A DNA stretch of 64,000 nt, taken from contig NZ_CP090371.1 of NCBI RefSeq assembly GCF_021431925.1, forward strand, positions 310,001-374,000. The letters run 5' to 3'. The notes under the pieces are model-generated. The model searched no databases. It worked only from the letters and a program-made list of their open reading frames with translations, and was not told the DNA's origin. The translations under genes were made by a program, and so were the position numbers. Positions 8,449 to 17,456 of the stretch are shown here, piece by piece (position 1 is the stretch's first letter; each line of letters opens with the position of its first letter). The stretch is from Halobaculum sp. CBA1158. GTDB lineage: Archaea; Halobacteriota; Halobacteria; Halobacteriales; Haloferacaceae.

Positions 8449-8757
8449 TCAGTCCTCTGCCCAGTAGTAGAGGTCCTCGCGGGGCGCGCCGCAGTCGGGG
8501 CACTCCTCCGGGAGGTCGTCGTCTATCTGTCCCATCTCGCCGCACTCCCAGCACCGCCACATCACGTACGCTTTCCCGAAGACGTCGCGCGCCTCGTCGA
8601 GCGATACCGCTCCGGTCTCGTCGCTCGCCAGCACGTAGAAGCCGGCGTCGTCGACGCCCCGAACCGTCCCCAGTTCGTTGCCGTCGGCGTCGTACACCGG
8701 CTGGCCGGCCGAGATGTCCGCCAGCCGTACACCCTCCCCGCTCTGTTCTGCTGGCAT
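8449..8757 (-). CDS. rubredoxin-like zinc-ribbon protein (DUF7130-type)
   Basis: A 102-residue protein in two parts. Residues 8-65 look like a PRC-barrel-like beta domain (QPVYDADGNELGTVRGVDDAGFYV). Residues 67-92 form a zinc ribbon with C69, C72, C86 and C89 (CWEC...CPDC), like the metal site of rubredoxin or rubrerythrin. The tail APREDLYYWAED resembles the end of rubrerythrin-type zinc ribbons. The family is widespread in haloarchaea and uncharacterised; a redox or metal-binding adaptor role is likely but not shown. A TATA-like TAGTTTAACAC block at 8780-8791 and a palindrome touching the start codon suggest regulated, nearly leaderless expression. Confidence 0.82.
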   Translation of the reverse strand: MPAEQSGEGVRLADISAGQPVYDADGNELGTVRGVDDAGFYVLASDETGAVSLDEARDVFGKAYVMWRCWECGEMGQIDDDLPEECPDCGAPREDLYYWAED

Positions 8758-8773
8758 ACGCGTAAATACGCGT
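8758..8773. promoter_or_regulatory. palindromic operator candidate at start of zinc-ribbon gene
   Basis: The 16-bp sequence has perfect 7-bp arms, ACGCGTA and TACGCGT, around an AA spacer, and ends exactly where the ATG of the zinc-ribbon gene begins. A TATA-like block lies 7 bp further upstream, so the palindrome covers the expected transcription start. A repressor bound here would block initiation. No regulator gene is adjacent. Confidence 0.5.
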
Positions 8774-8917
8774 CCGACCGTGTTAAACTATACCACGAAT
8801 CTGAATGCCCGCGAATCTCGGACGAAAACGACGGGCAGTCATGCGGTTCGTGGAGGCTGGCGTGAATTCGTAAGAATCGCCGTACTCGACGAGGAATCGG
8901 AAGACGAATCGACTAGG

Positions 8918-11900
8918 TCACATGAAGTCCGCGATGCTTCCTTGTTTGTTCTTGTCATTTTCGAACACCGACTCCAGCGACCGGTCGAGGATCTCGAGTC
9001 GCTGGATCGTGTACTCGCGACAGCCGAACTCCTCGGCCACCCGCAGCGCGACCTCCATGTACTTGTTCACGGAGCCGCGGTGGACGGTGAGCGTCATGTC
9101 GCCGCCGCACTCGCGACAGTCGCCGGTGAGCGGCATCCGGCGGTACTTCTCCCCGCAGTCGAGGCATCTGGTCTCCTGTCTGGAGAACGCCCGCAGGTTC
9201 CCGATCAGGTCGGGGAGGAAGTGGTACTCGATGACGCGCTCTGCCACGTCGGTCTCGTCGACGGCGCGCAGCTTTCGCGCGAGTTCGAGCTGGGCGTCCA
9301 TCTTGTCCATCATCGACCCGAGCGTCTTGTACGCCGACAGATCCGGCCCGAGCGCGATGTCGGTCGTGTCGTGGGTGTGGTCGAAGCCGCGGTACTCGTC
9401 GTCGGTGCCGAGGGTGTCCTCGCCCAGCTGAATGAGGTCCTCCACGTCGTCCGGGTCGGCCATCTCCAGGGTCGCCTCGTAGAACTCTCGGGGGTACTGC
9501 CGGACGATGTCCATGTTGTGCGCCTCGTCGTCGATCTCCGAGGGGTCGATCCGCGAGGACATCACGAGGGGCGCGTCCATCTGGCCGCCGCGCTGGTCCG
9601 GGAGGAACGCCTTGCTGAAGTTGAGCAGGCCGTCCATGAGGAGCATGACGCAGTCCTCGTCGCCGTCGCAGTTCCGGCGCTTGGCCGCGTGGAAGTACGG
9701 ATGCGCGTACCCCACGGCCGCGCTCGTGAACCCCACGACCCGGCCGACCACCGCGGCGCTCGTGTGTGGGGCCATCCCGAACACGAGTTCGCCCACGAGG
9801 TCGTCGCGCTCGTTCACCTCGTAGAACGGCTCCAGCCCGTAGAAGTCCTCCAGGAGTTCGTCGACGAAGTCGGCCGTCTTCATCATGTGCTCGGCCGCGC
9901 CGTCCGAGAGGACGATGTCCTGCACCTTCAGCTCGACCAGCTGGTCGTCGTGGACGAGCGGGTCGCCGTCGATGTCGGTCTCGTAGCCCAGCTCCCGGAA
10001 GTGGTCGACGCTCACGTCCAACTCCTCGGGCCGAACCGACGTGACCGGGAGGTCGGTCATGTCGTAACGGACGGTGCCGTCCTTGAACGTGGAGACGCCG
10101 TGTTTCGCGCGGAAGATCCCCTTCTCGATGGGCTCGGGCGTCTTGTCCGAGGAGGACAGCCCCTGGACGCCCTTCAGGATCTCGAAGCTGGCCTCGCGCT
10201 CGTCGGTCGCCGAAAGCGCCGACCGGTACTCGTCGTTGAGGTCGATCGTGTGCCAGTCGGGGCTCTCGACCTCGCGCTCGCAGCGCGGACACTCCACGCG
10301 CCCGGACTCGTCGGGTTCGCAGACCGTGCCGCACTCGTCGCACTCGTAGTACGGTTCGGTGTGTGCGCCGCAGTCCGGACAGCGCGGCTTGAACGTGTGC
10401 TCGCCGCAGTCGGGACACTCGCGGTCGCCGACGAGCGCGTCGTACACGCCCTTCCCCTGATCGGTGCGGTCGCTGGCGGCCTCCCCGATCGAGCGCTGGC
10501 TCCCGCCGTGCTCTTTGATCGGGAAGAGGGTGTGGACCGCCGGCGAGAGCTCGCGGCTCTCGGACTTCTCCGGGCGACCCATTCGGTTCCCGATCCGGGT
10601 GGGGGCGCGCTCGCGAACCTCGAAATCGGTCACCTCGTTGACCGCGCGGACCGCGTTCTCACCGTCGTCCCACGCTTCGGCTTCCGCCGACAGGTCCGCA
10701 CGATCCCACTCCCGGCGGAGACCGTCGGTGACGCCCACCTGCCTGAGCAGGGGCCGGAAGTCGGGGATCCGGAGCGCGTCGGCGGTCTGGGTGTGCTCGA
10801 CGAGCAGTTTCTCCAGCGCGCGTCGAACCGTGTCGGTGTTCTCGACGACGAGCAGGTCGCCCGTCACCTCGCCCGCGGCGGCGGCGTCCGCGAGGGCGTC
10901 GTACTCGTCGACCGAGATATCGTGCCAGCAGTAAGTGTACGCGGGGTGCAGGGGGGCGTCGTACTCCGCGACCCACGCAAGCGCCTGATCGGCGTCGGGG
11001 TCGTCCAGGTCCGTCGTGAGGTCGTCCTCCAGCGCTTGGAGGTCTGCCCCCGCCTCGGCGAGATCCTGTTCCCACCACTCGCGGACGTAGGATGCGGGCA
11101 CGAGCGGGTGGTTGTTCTCGACGAACTCGCCGAAGTTGACGAGGTACTCACCCAGATCGAGCACCTCCTCGACGCCGTTGGCGACCTCCTCGGCCTCCGC
11201 GGGGTCGTCGATGCGGCGCACGTCGCCGTTCGCCAGCCTGACGGTCGGCCCCTCGATGGAGTCGACGGGAATGACCCCGCCGGCCTTCCCGGGACGCTCG
11301 GTCTTGATCTGGGTTCCGGCCGCGAGGAAGTCGTCGACGATGTGCATCGTCGCCGGATGGACGCCGGCGGTCGCGAAGCCGTGGTTGCGCGCGCGGCCGT
11401 ACCGCAGACGGAAGCCGCCCGCCTCCGAAGGGTGGCCGAACACCGGCCGGCCGGCGATGAGGTCACGGAGGAACTTCTGTGAGGGCTCGGGACGAACGGG
11501 TCCGTCGGGCACCTGGGAATCCGACTCGACCTCCCGACTCCCGTCGGTCCCGCCGCCTTCCGTCTCGTCGTCCCCGTCGTCGGCTCCCGGGTCCTCGGCG
11601 TCGGCCTCCCCGTCGCCGTCGTCGGTCTCGCCGTAGGTCCCGTCGATGAGATCCTGCAGCCACGGCCAGTCGACCTCCTCGAGTTGGCGGGTGTATCGCT
11701 GGATCTTGGGTGCCTTGAGTGCGATTCCCTCCGCGAGCACGAGGCACATACCGCCGCGGGCGTTGTTGGTGTCGACGCGCTCCAGGTCGCGAAAGCCGGA
11801 GACCTCCTCGTCGCCGGTGGCCTCCCCGTCGAGCATGATCGGCATGTGCTCGGCGATGAACTTCGCCTCCGTGTCCTTCGGCGTGTACTGGAGGCCGGTC

Positions 11901-12469
11901 TCCTTGTCGTAGAGGCCGACCTCCTCGGCGTACCGTTCGATCTCGTCGTCGCGGGCGCGGTACTCTTCGATCCCGAGCAGCGCGCGGGCGTAGTCGCCCA
12001 CCAGCACCGAGAGGGCCTGTGCGGTCCCGCCCGCCGAGCGGATCGGGCCGGCGTAGTAGACGTTGATGAACTCCGTGCCGTCGTCGTTCTCCAGGATCTC
12101 GACGCGGTCGATCCCTTCGATGGGCGCGGCGACGACGCCCTCGGTCAACAGCGCGACCGCAGTCCGCACCGCCCCCTCGATCTTGCCCGCCCGACTGTCG
12201 AAGTCGCCGACGTTCCCCTCGACGAAGTCGGTAACCAGCTCCAGGGCCGCCTCCTCGCGGGACATCTCCCCCTCCAGTTCGCGGACGCGCTCGGCGACGC
12301 CGGGGATGCCGAGGATGTTCTCGACGCGGTCGGCCATGTCGCGGGCGACGGGGATCTCGATCTCCGTTTCGGGGTCCTTCCCCTGCGCCTTCGCCGCTTC
12401 CGCGCGCTCGAACGCCTCGTCTAGCCTGTCCTCGATCCGTGTGAAGTAGCGCTCGTCGTCGGGTCTCAT
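8918..12469 (-). CDS. polC: DNA polymerase D large subunit (DP2/PolC)
   Basis: This is the catalytic subunit of the archaeal replicative D-family polymerase; it works with the small DP1 exonuclease subunit. The product has 1183 residues, about the usual size without an intein. The early YYAGPIRSAGGTAQALSVLVGDYAR segment is a family hallmark. The catalytic aspartates sit in NCDGDEDCVMLLMDG (D935 and D937). A cluster of CxxC pairs lies at about 685-740 and a second zinc site near the C-terminus (CLDCGEKY ... CREC). Residues about 283-325 form a haloarchaeal acidic insert. No splicing motifs interrupt the frame, so no intein is present. A TATA-like CGCTTATGACC block lies about 130 nt upstream (minus strand). 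Confidence 0.97.
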   Translation of the reverse strand: MRPDDERYFTRIEDRLDEAFERAEAAKAQGKDPETEIEIPVARDMADRVENILGIPGVAERVRELEGEMSREEAALELVTDFVEGNVGDFDSRAGKIEGAVRTAVALLTEGVVAAPIEGIDRVEILENDDGTEFINVYYAGPIRSAGGTAQALSVLVGDYARALLGIEEYRARDDEIERYAEEVGLYDKETGLQYTPKDTEAKFIAEHMPIMLDGEATGDEEVSGFRDLERVDTNNARGGMCLVLAEGIALKAPKIQRYTRQLEEVDWPWLQDLIDGTYGETDDGDGEADAEDPGADDGDDETEGGGTDGSREVESDSQVPDGPVRPEPSQKFLRDLIAGRPVFGHPSEAGGFRLRYGRARNHGFATAGVHPATMHIVDDFLAAGTQIKTERPGKAGGVIPVDSIEGPTVRLANGDVRRIDDPAEAEEVANGVEEVLDLGEYLVNFGEFVENNHPLVPASYVREWWEQDLAEAGADLQALEDDLTTDLDDPDADQALAWVAEYDAPLHPAYTYCWHDISVDEYDALADAAAAGEVTGDLLVVENTDTVRRALEKLLVEHTQTADALRIPDFRPLLRQVGVTDGLRREWDRADLSAEAEAWDDGENAVRAVNEVTDFEVRERAPTRIGNRMGRPEKSESRELSPAVHTLFPIKEHGGSQRSIGEAASDRTDQGKGVYDALVGDRECPDCGEHTFKPRCPDCGAHTEPYYECDECGTVCEPDESGRVECPRCEREVESPDWHTIDLNDEYRSALSATDEREASFEILKGVQGLSSSDKTPEPIEKGIFRAKHGVSTFKDGTVRYDMTDLPVTSVRPEELDVSVDHFRELGYETDIDGDPLVHDDQLVELKVQDIVLSDGAAEHMMKTADFVDELLEDFYGLEPFYEVNERDDLVGELVFGMAPHTSAAVVGRVVGFTSAAVGYAHPYFHAAKRRNCDGDEDCVMLLMDGLLNFSKAFLPDQRGGQMDAPLVMSSRIDPSEIDDEAHNMDIVRQYPREFYEATLEMADPDDVEDLIQLGEDTLGTDDEYRGFDHTHDTTDIALGPDLSAYKTLGSMMDKMDAQLELARKLRAVDETDVAERVIEYHFLPDLIGNLRAFSRQETRCLDCGEKYRRMPLTGDCRECGGDMTLTVHRGSVNKYMEVALRVAEEFGCREYTIQRLEILDRSLESVFENDKNKQGSIADFM

Positions 12470-12597
12470 CGCGTCGCCTCCGTCGGCGTCGACCTCGGTA
12501 CCGACCCCGGAGCCGCGTTCACGACGGCGACGAACGCGCCGCCTCGGCTCCCGTGTCGGGGTCGTCGGTGCACGTCACCTTCCTGGGCGGGGGAGGG

Positions 12598-12608
12598 TCA
12601 TAAGCGAT
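12598..12608 (-). promoter_or_regulatory. TATA-like element upstream of polC
   Basis: An isolated A/T block (CGCTTATGACC on the minus strand) in the 173-bp gap between the PPC-protein gene and polC. It would place the transcript start near 12575 and give polC a leader of about 100 nt, longer than most here. The gap contains no other clear promoter. Assignment is by spacing only. Confidence 0.35.
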
Positions 12609-12642
12609 TCGCGTCCCCCGCGACCGCGTCGATCGAACCCCC

Positions 12643-13062
12643 CTACAGCCAGAGATCGAGGTCGGTGACCTCGTCGTGTTCGCGCTCCAGCGGCTCCTCG
12701 AACGCACGCAGGTACACCTCCCCCGCGAACACGGTACCGCCGTCGAGGTGACCCGCCAGCGCCTGCCCGCTGCGGCGCGAGAGCACGGCGTGGGTGTGGG
12801 CGAAGCGCTCGCCCTCCAGCAGCGCGACGTTGCCGACGCAGGCGGCGACCTCCAGCGGCTCGTCGAACGTCACCGACCGGTACTCCTGGTCGTCCTGATC
12901 GTAGAACCACACCTCGGCGTCCTGTACGGCACCCATCGCGTTGAACCACGCCGCGTCCGCCCCGACCTCGTCTGCGAGCGCCTCGATCTCCTCGCGCCAG
13001 TCCGCGCCGTTGTCCAGGCTCGCCACGTACTCGCCGGTGACCTCGACTTCCCGGTAGTTCAT
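12643..13062 (-). CDS. PPC/DUF296 domain protein
   Basis: The 139-residue protein is a single PPC (DUF296) domain, a small trimeric fold found alone in archaea and bacteria and joined to AT-hooks in plants. Typical features are the strands around EVTGEYVASLDNGADWREEIEALADEVG and the histidine-bearing AHTHAVLSRRSGQALAGHLDGGTVFAGEVYLRAF in the second half, where conserved His residues may bind metal. The plant DNA-binding AT-hook is absent. I begin at ATG 13062, immediately before the conserved N-terminal strand; sequence upstream is Arg/Ser-rich and not part of the fold. It lies upstream of polC on the same strand, 173 bp away. The molecular role is unknown. Confidence 0.88.
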   Translation of the reverse strand: MNYREVEVTGEYVASLDNGADWREEIEALADEVGADAAWFNAMGAVQDAEVWFYDQDDQEYRSVTFDEPLEVAACVGNVALLEGERFAHTHAVLSRRSGQALAGHLDGGTVFAGEVYLRAFEEPLEREHDEVTDLDLWL

Positions 13063-13297
13063 ACTCCACGCGTCGGCCGACCGGGAGTAAAACGTTGCCG
13101 CCGCGGTAGGCGGGGCGACTCCCGACAGGCGAGAGTTCAAGTCGGATGCCGGAACCAGCACCGCCGATGCGACGCTGAGAACTGCCGCCGACGGCGAGGC
13201 GGGTGCGCGGTCCGACCGTCGGCGCGAACCGTGCCCCGATCGATCGCGGCGTCGATCGGGGCACACGGACCGCCTGTCAGCCCCTCTCGAGCCGTAG

Positions 13298-14596
13298 CTA
13301 CGGCGTCGCCGCGTCGATCGCTCGGTCGAGGTCGGCGACGATGTCCTCGGGGTTCTCGACGCCGACCGACAGCCGGACCATGTCGCCGGTGACGCCCGCA
13401 GCTAGTTGCTCCTCCTCGGTGAGCTGCTGGTGGGTCGTCGACGCGGGATGGATCACCAGCGTCTTGGCGTCGCCGACGTTCGCCAGCAGCGACGCCAGTT
13501 CCGTGTTCTCGACGGTGTCGCGAGCTGCGTCGTAGCCCTCCTCGAGGCCGAAGGCGATCATCCCGCCGTAGCCGCCGTCGAGGTACTCGGACGCCTCGGC
13601 GTGCGTCTCGTGGTCCGGGAGCCCCGGGTACGTCACCCAGTCGACGGCGGGGTGGTCCGCGAGGTGTTCGGCGACGTGCTGGGCGTTCGCGCAGTGGCGG
13701 TCCATCCGCATCGGGAGCGACTCCAGTTTCTGCATCGTCGCCCACGCGTCAAACGGGGACTGCGCGCTCCCCAGGTCTCGCAGTCCGCGAGCGATAGCGC
13801 CGTAGGTGAGCGCCGCGTCGCCGAAGCGCTCGGCGAAGTTGACGCCGTGGTATGCGGGGTTGTCCGCGCCCAGCTCCGGGAAACGGTCGGCGTGGTCCCC
13901 CCACGGGAACGAGCCGCCGTCGACGAGGACGCCGCCGATGGTGGAGCCAGAGCCGTGGATCCACTTGGTCGTCGACTCCCACACGAGGTCCGCGCCGTGC
14001 TCGATCGGCCGGCAGAGGTACGGCGTCGCGAACGTGTTGTCGACGAACAGCGGCACGTCGTGCTCGTGGGCGATGTCGGCGATCCGCTCGATGTCGGGCG
14101 TCACGAGGGCGGGGTTACCGATCGTCTCCAGGTGAACGTAGGCGGTGTCCTCGTCGATGGCCTCGGCGTACGCATCGTACTCGAGCGTGTCGACGAAGCG
14201 CGTCTCGATCCCCCGGCGCTCGACGGTGTGTGTCAGATACGTGTACGTGCCGCCGTACAGCGACGACGACGAGACGATGTTGTCACCCGCCGAGGCGAGC
14301 AGGAACGTCGCGAGGTCGAACGACGCCATCCCGGAGCTCGTGGCCACAGCGCCGACGCCGCCCTCCAGCGACGCGAGCCGTTCGCCCAGCCGCGCGACTG
14401 TCGGATTGAGCAGTCGGCTGTATATGTACCCCTCCTCCTCCAGCGCGAACAGTCGCGCCGCGTGGTCGGCGTCGTCGAACACGTAGGAGGTCGTCTGGTG
14501 GATCGGCGGGGCTCGCGCGCCAGTCGTCGGGTCGGGATCGGCCCCCTCGTGGACGCTCCTCGTCCAAAAGCCGTAGTCCCTGTCGTTTCCGGACAT
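13298..14596 (-). CDS. metY: O-acetylhomoserine sulfhydrylase (first copy)
   Basis: This PLP enzyme of the Cys/Met metabolism family joins sulfide to O-acetylhomoserine to give homocysteine. The 432-residue protein shows the PLP lysine K211 in ESTTKWIHG, the YGGT phosphate loop at about 114, the VHLETIGNP motif and the substrate loop NPAYHGV that separates MetY from shorter cystathionine synthases. The C-terminal HPASTTHQQL and RLSVGVENPEDI motifs are intact. Start at ATG 14596 matches the opening [24 protein letters not shown] of the family. It lies downstream of metX on the same strand with 98 bp between, so it may be read from the same promoter. A second homologous enzyme lies upstream of metX. 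Confidence 0.93.
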   Translation of the reverse strand: MSGNDRDYGFWTRSVHEGADPDPTTGARAPPIHQTTSYVFDDADHAARLFALEEEGYIYSRLLNPTVARLGERLASLEGGVGAVATSSGMASFDLATFLLASAGDNIVSSSSLYGGTYTYLTHTVERRGIETRFVDTLEYDAYAEAIDEDTAYVHLETIGNPALVTPDIERIADIAHEHDVPLFVDNTFATPYLCRPIEHGADLVWESTTKWIHGSGSTIGGVLVDGGSFPWGDHADRFPELGADNPAYHGVNFAERFGDAALTYGAIARGLRDLGSAQSPFDAWATMQKLESLPMRMDRHCANAQHVAEHLADHPAVDWVTYPGLPDHETHAEASEYLDGGYGGMIAFGLEEGYDAARDTVENTELASLLANVGDAKTLVIHPASTTHQQLTEEEQLAAGVTGDMVRLSVGVENPEDIVADLDRAIDAATP

Positions 14597-14694
14597 GTCG
14601 ATCGAACGGTACGGAGGCCAGCACGTAATCGCTACCGGCGACACGGAGTATCGCCGTCGTCACCGACGTACCCGAACGTGTTCCGAGTGGGCGG

Positions 14695-16008
14695 TCAGCC
14701 GGGGAACAGGCTCGCGTGGACCGGCGCACGCTCGGATCCGCTGGTGTCGCCTTCGCTCGAGTCCGGTTCGTCCTCGTCGCGGACGGCCCGCCCCTCGACG
14801 CCGTCGGCGAGGAAGTCCCGCAGCGGCGGCCCGACGGACTCGGGCTCGACGAGGAACGCGTCGTGGCCGTGATCCGAGTCGACGACGTGGTGTGCCGTCG
14901 GGACGTCCGCGTCGCGGGCGGCGTCAGCGAGCGCGCGCGACTGCTCGACGGTGAAGTGCCAGTCTCCGGTGAACGACATCGCGAGCAACTCGCCCTCGAA
15001 CGCCGCGAGCGCGTCGGCGTCGGAGCCGTGACCGGCGGCGAGGTCGTACTCGTCCATCGCCCGGGTGAGGTAGAGGTAGCTGTTGGCGTCGAACCGCGCG
15101 GTGAACGAGTCGGCGTTGTAGTCGAGATACGACTCGACCTCGCGGTACGGAAAGAACCGCTCCGTGGGGTCCGGTGGCGCGTCGTCGAACGCCCCGCGTC
15201 CGGCGGCGCGTCGCCCGAACTTCCGCCCCATCGACGCCTTCGAGAGGTACATCACGTGCCCGATTCGGCGCGCCTGCGCCAGCCCGTCGTCGGGGTCGGG
15301 CCGGCTCTCGCCGTAGTAGTCGCCGCCGTTCCAGTCCGGGTCGGTGGTGATGGCGCGCCGGGCGATGGCGTCCAACGAGAGACACTGCGTGTCGAGTCGC
15401 GCCGCCGCCGCGACGGCGGCCACGCGGCGAACGTCGTCCGGGTAGCGGGCCGCCCAGTCGAGCGCGTTCATACCGCCGACGCTGCCGCCGACGACGGCGT
15501 GCAGGCGGCCGACGCCGAGGCGATCGAGCAGCCGCCGCTGTGCGCGCGTCCAGTCGCCGACGGTCACCGGCGGGAACGCGGTCCCCCACGGTTCGCCGTC
15601 CGGCCCCTCGGTGGGCGGACCGGAGGAACCGTAGCAGGAGCCGGGGACGTTCACGCAGACGACGTAGTACTCCGTCGTGTCGATGGCCTTGCCGGGGCCG
15701 ACCACGTCGTCCCACCACGCGCGGGCCTGGCCGGCGGTCTGGACGCCGGTGCCGGCCTCGTCTCCGGTACCATCGCTGTCTCCGTCGTCGTCGCCCTCGG
15801 CGTCGGCTCCGGTTTCGTCAGCTGTCACCGGCTCGTGATCCTCGCTCCGTAGTGCGTTCGAGACGTGCTGGCTCCCGGTGAGGGCGTGGCAGACCAACAC
15901 CGCGTTGTCGCCGTCGAACTCGCCGTACGCCTCGTACGCGAGCCGGACGTCCTCGACGGATTCGCCGCACTCGAACCGGAACTCGCCGACCGACTCGACG
16001 GCCGTCAT
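14695..16008 (-). CDS. metX: homoserine O-acetyltransferase MetX
   Basis: MetX transfers acetyl from acetyl-CoA to homoserine, making the acceptor for sulfide. The 437-residue alpha/beta hydrolase has [14 protein letters not shown] (38-51), [12 protein letters not shown] (121-132), and the nucleophile S176 in [13 protein letters not shown]. The late [13 protein letters not shown] motif supplies the catalytic His. Residues 60-92 are a haloarchaeal acidic insert, and a short acidic tail follows the fold. Its ATG overlaps the stop of the upstream sulfhydrylase (ATGA at 16005-16008), so translation is probably coupled. Substrate choice between acetyl and succinyl donors follows the family name and was not tested here. 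Confidence 0.94.
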   Translation of the reverse strand: MTAVESVGEFRFECGESVEDVRLAYEAYGEFDGDNAVLVCHALTGSQHVSNALRSEDHEPVTADETGADAEGDDDGDSDGTGDEAGTGVQTAGQARAWWDDVVGPGKAIDTTEYYVVCVNVPGSCYGSSGPPTEGPDGEPWGTAFPPVTVGDWTRAQRRLLDRLGVGRLHAVVGGSVGGMNALDWAARYPDDVRRVAAVAAAARLDTQCLSLDAIARRAITTDPDWNGGDYYGESRPDPDDGLAQARRIGHVMYLSKASMGRKFGRRAAGRGAFDDAPPDPTERFFPYREVESYLDYNADSFTARFDANSYLYLTRAMDEYDLAAGHGSDADALAAFEGELLAMSFTGDWHFTVEQSRALADAARDADVPTAHHVVDSDHGHDAFLVEPESVGPPLRDFLADGVEGRAVRDEDEPDSSEGDTSGSERAPVHASLFPG

Positions 16009-17342
16009 CGCGTCGCCTCCGCGATGGCCCGGTCCAGGTCCGCGACGATGTCGCCGGGGTCCTCGATGCCGACCGACAGACGCAGCAGGTCGGGACTGAC
16101 GCCCGCTGCCGCCTGTTCCTCCTCGGAGAGCTGTGCGTGGGTCGTGCTCGCCGGGTGGATGATCAGCGAGCGTGCGTCCCCGATGTTCGCGAGGAACGAC
16201 ACCAACTCCACCTCCTCGCAGACGCGCTTGCCGGCGGTGAAGCCGTCGTCCAGTCCGAACACGACCATACCGCCGAACCCGTCGAGGTAGCGGGCGGCCT
16301 CGTCGTGGGTCGGGTGCTCCTCGAAGCCCGGATACGTCACCCACGCCACCTCGGGGTGGTCGCGGAGGTGCTCGGCGACGATCCGGGCGTTCTCGCAGTG
16401 TTTCTCCATCCGGATCGGGAGCGTGGAGAGCCCCTGAAGGGTCTGCCAGGCGTCGAACGGTGACTGCGGGTTCCCGAGCGTCCGAACGCCGCGGTGGCGC
16501 GCGACCTGCGCGAACGCTCGCTCGCCGAAGCGCCGGGTGAAATCGATGTCGAATGCGGGATTCTCTCCCGACAGTTCGGGGTAGTCGGCGTCCGGGTGGT
16601 CCCACGGAAAGGTCCCGCCGTCGACGAGGACGCCGCCGACGGTGGTGCCCGCGCCGTGGATCCACTTGGTCGTCGAGTCCCAGACGATGTCGGCCCCGTG
16701 CTCGATCGGATTGCACAGCGCCGGCGTGCCGAAGGTGTTGTCGACGACGACCGGGACCGCGTGCTCGTGGGCGATGTCGGCGATCCGCTCGAACTCCGGC
16801 GTGACGAGCGACGGGTTCGCCAGCGTCTCGACGTGGACGAAGGCGGTGTCATCGCCCACGGCGTCGGCGTACGCCTCCGGATCGGTCGTCTCCACGGTCT
16901 GCAGGTCGACGCCCCGTCGCGAGGCCATGTGCGCGAGGTAGGCGCTCGTCCCGCCGTACATGTCGGCGCTGGCGACGACGGTCTCGCCGCTGCGCGCGAG
17001 CAGGCTCGTCGCTGTGTCGATGGCGGCCATCCCGGACGCCGTGGCGACGGCGTCGACGCCGCCCTCCAGGTCCGCGAGCCGCTTCTCCAGCACCCGCGTC
17101 GTGGGGTTGGAGATGCGACTGTACACGTCCCCCTCGCGGTCGAGGGCGTACAGGTCGGCGGCGGTGTCGGCGTCGGGGAACGAGTAGGAGGTCGTCTGGT
17201 AGATGGGGGGCGCTCGCGCGCCAGTCGCGGGGTCTCCGTCCCACCCCGCGTGTAACGCCCGAGTGCGCGTCCCGCGACCGCCCGACCGGCTCCCGTCGGC
17301 CGACCGCGGCGCGCCCGTCTCGGCGTCGGCGTCGTCGGTCAT
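16005..17342 (-). CDS. O-acetylhomoserine sulfhydrylase / PLP Cys-Met enzyme (second copy)
   Basis: A 445-residue paralogue of the downstream metY product, with the same order of motifs: MYGGTSAYL at about 128, [14 protein letters not shown], the PLP lysine K226 in [17 protein letters not shown], and [12 protein letters not shown]. It has an extra acidic N-terminal tail of some 25 residues. The substrate loop [15 protein letters not shown] differs from the NPAYHGVNFAERFGD of the other copy, which may reflect a different substrate or sulfur donor. It is the first gene of the unit, overlaps metX by 4 nt, and has a strong TATA-like box just upstream. Cystathionine gamma-synthase activity is a possible alternative. 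Confidence 0.9.
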   Translation of the reverse strand: MTDDADAETGAPRSADGSRSGGRGTRTRALHAGWDGDPATGARAPPIYQTTSYSFPDADTAADLYALDREGDVYSRISNPTTRVLEKRLADLEGGVDAVATASGMAAIDTATSLLARSGETVVASADMYGGTSAYLAHMASRRGVDLQTVETTDPEAYADAVGDDTAFVHVETLANPSLVTPEFERIADIAHEHAVPVVVDNTFGTPALCNPIEHGADIVWDSTTKWIHGAGTTVGGVLVDGGTFPWDHPDADYPELSGENPAFDIDFTRRFGERAFAQVARHRGVRTLGNPQSPFDAWQTLQGLSTLPIRMEKHCENARIVAEHLRDHPEVAWVTYPGFEEHPTHDEAARYLDGFGGMVVFGLDDGFTAGKRVCEEVELVSFLANIGDARSLIIHPASTTHAQLSEEEQAAAGVSPDLLRLSVGIEDPGDIVADLDRAIAEATR

Positions 17343-17354
17343 GTACTACGAGCA

Positions 17355-17367
17355 TATTTCTATAAAC
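17355..17367 (-). promoter_or_regulatory. TATA box of the methionine (metX) operon
   Basis: On the minus strand an A/T-rich block GTTTATAGAAATA lies about 15-27 nt before the start codon of the first gene and is the strongest TATA-like match in the gap. The A/T stretch from 17342 to 17375 is unusual for the window and fits a leaderless transcript. The 114-bp gap is shared with the divergent ABC transporter gene. Confidence 0.6.
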
Positions 17368-17456
17368 AGTTATGCACGCCAGTTACGGCAACGTTCGCCG
17401 GATGGCGGGACGACTCCCAAAGTCTAAAGCGGAGACCGGCAGAAGCGGGCGATATC

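Noticed and set aside
8678-11482. 934-codon open frame opposite polC
   Set aside because: Arg/Val/His-rich shadow of a real gene; high G+C makes long antisense frames common and none of its parts looks like a known fold.
8918-12469. Possible intein in the polymerase D large subunit
   Set aside because: Inteins are frequent in this family, but the length is normal and no splicing-domain motifs interrupt the conserved blocks.
12466-12573. GTG-started 35-residue frame overlapping the polC start
   Set aside because: Has suitable TATA spacing and an ATGA overlap, but the Arg/Pro-rich product and GTG start make a chance frame more likely.
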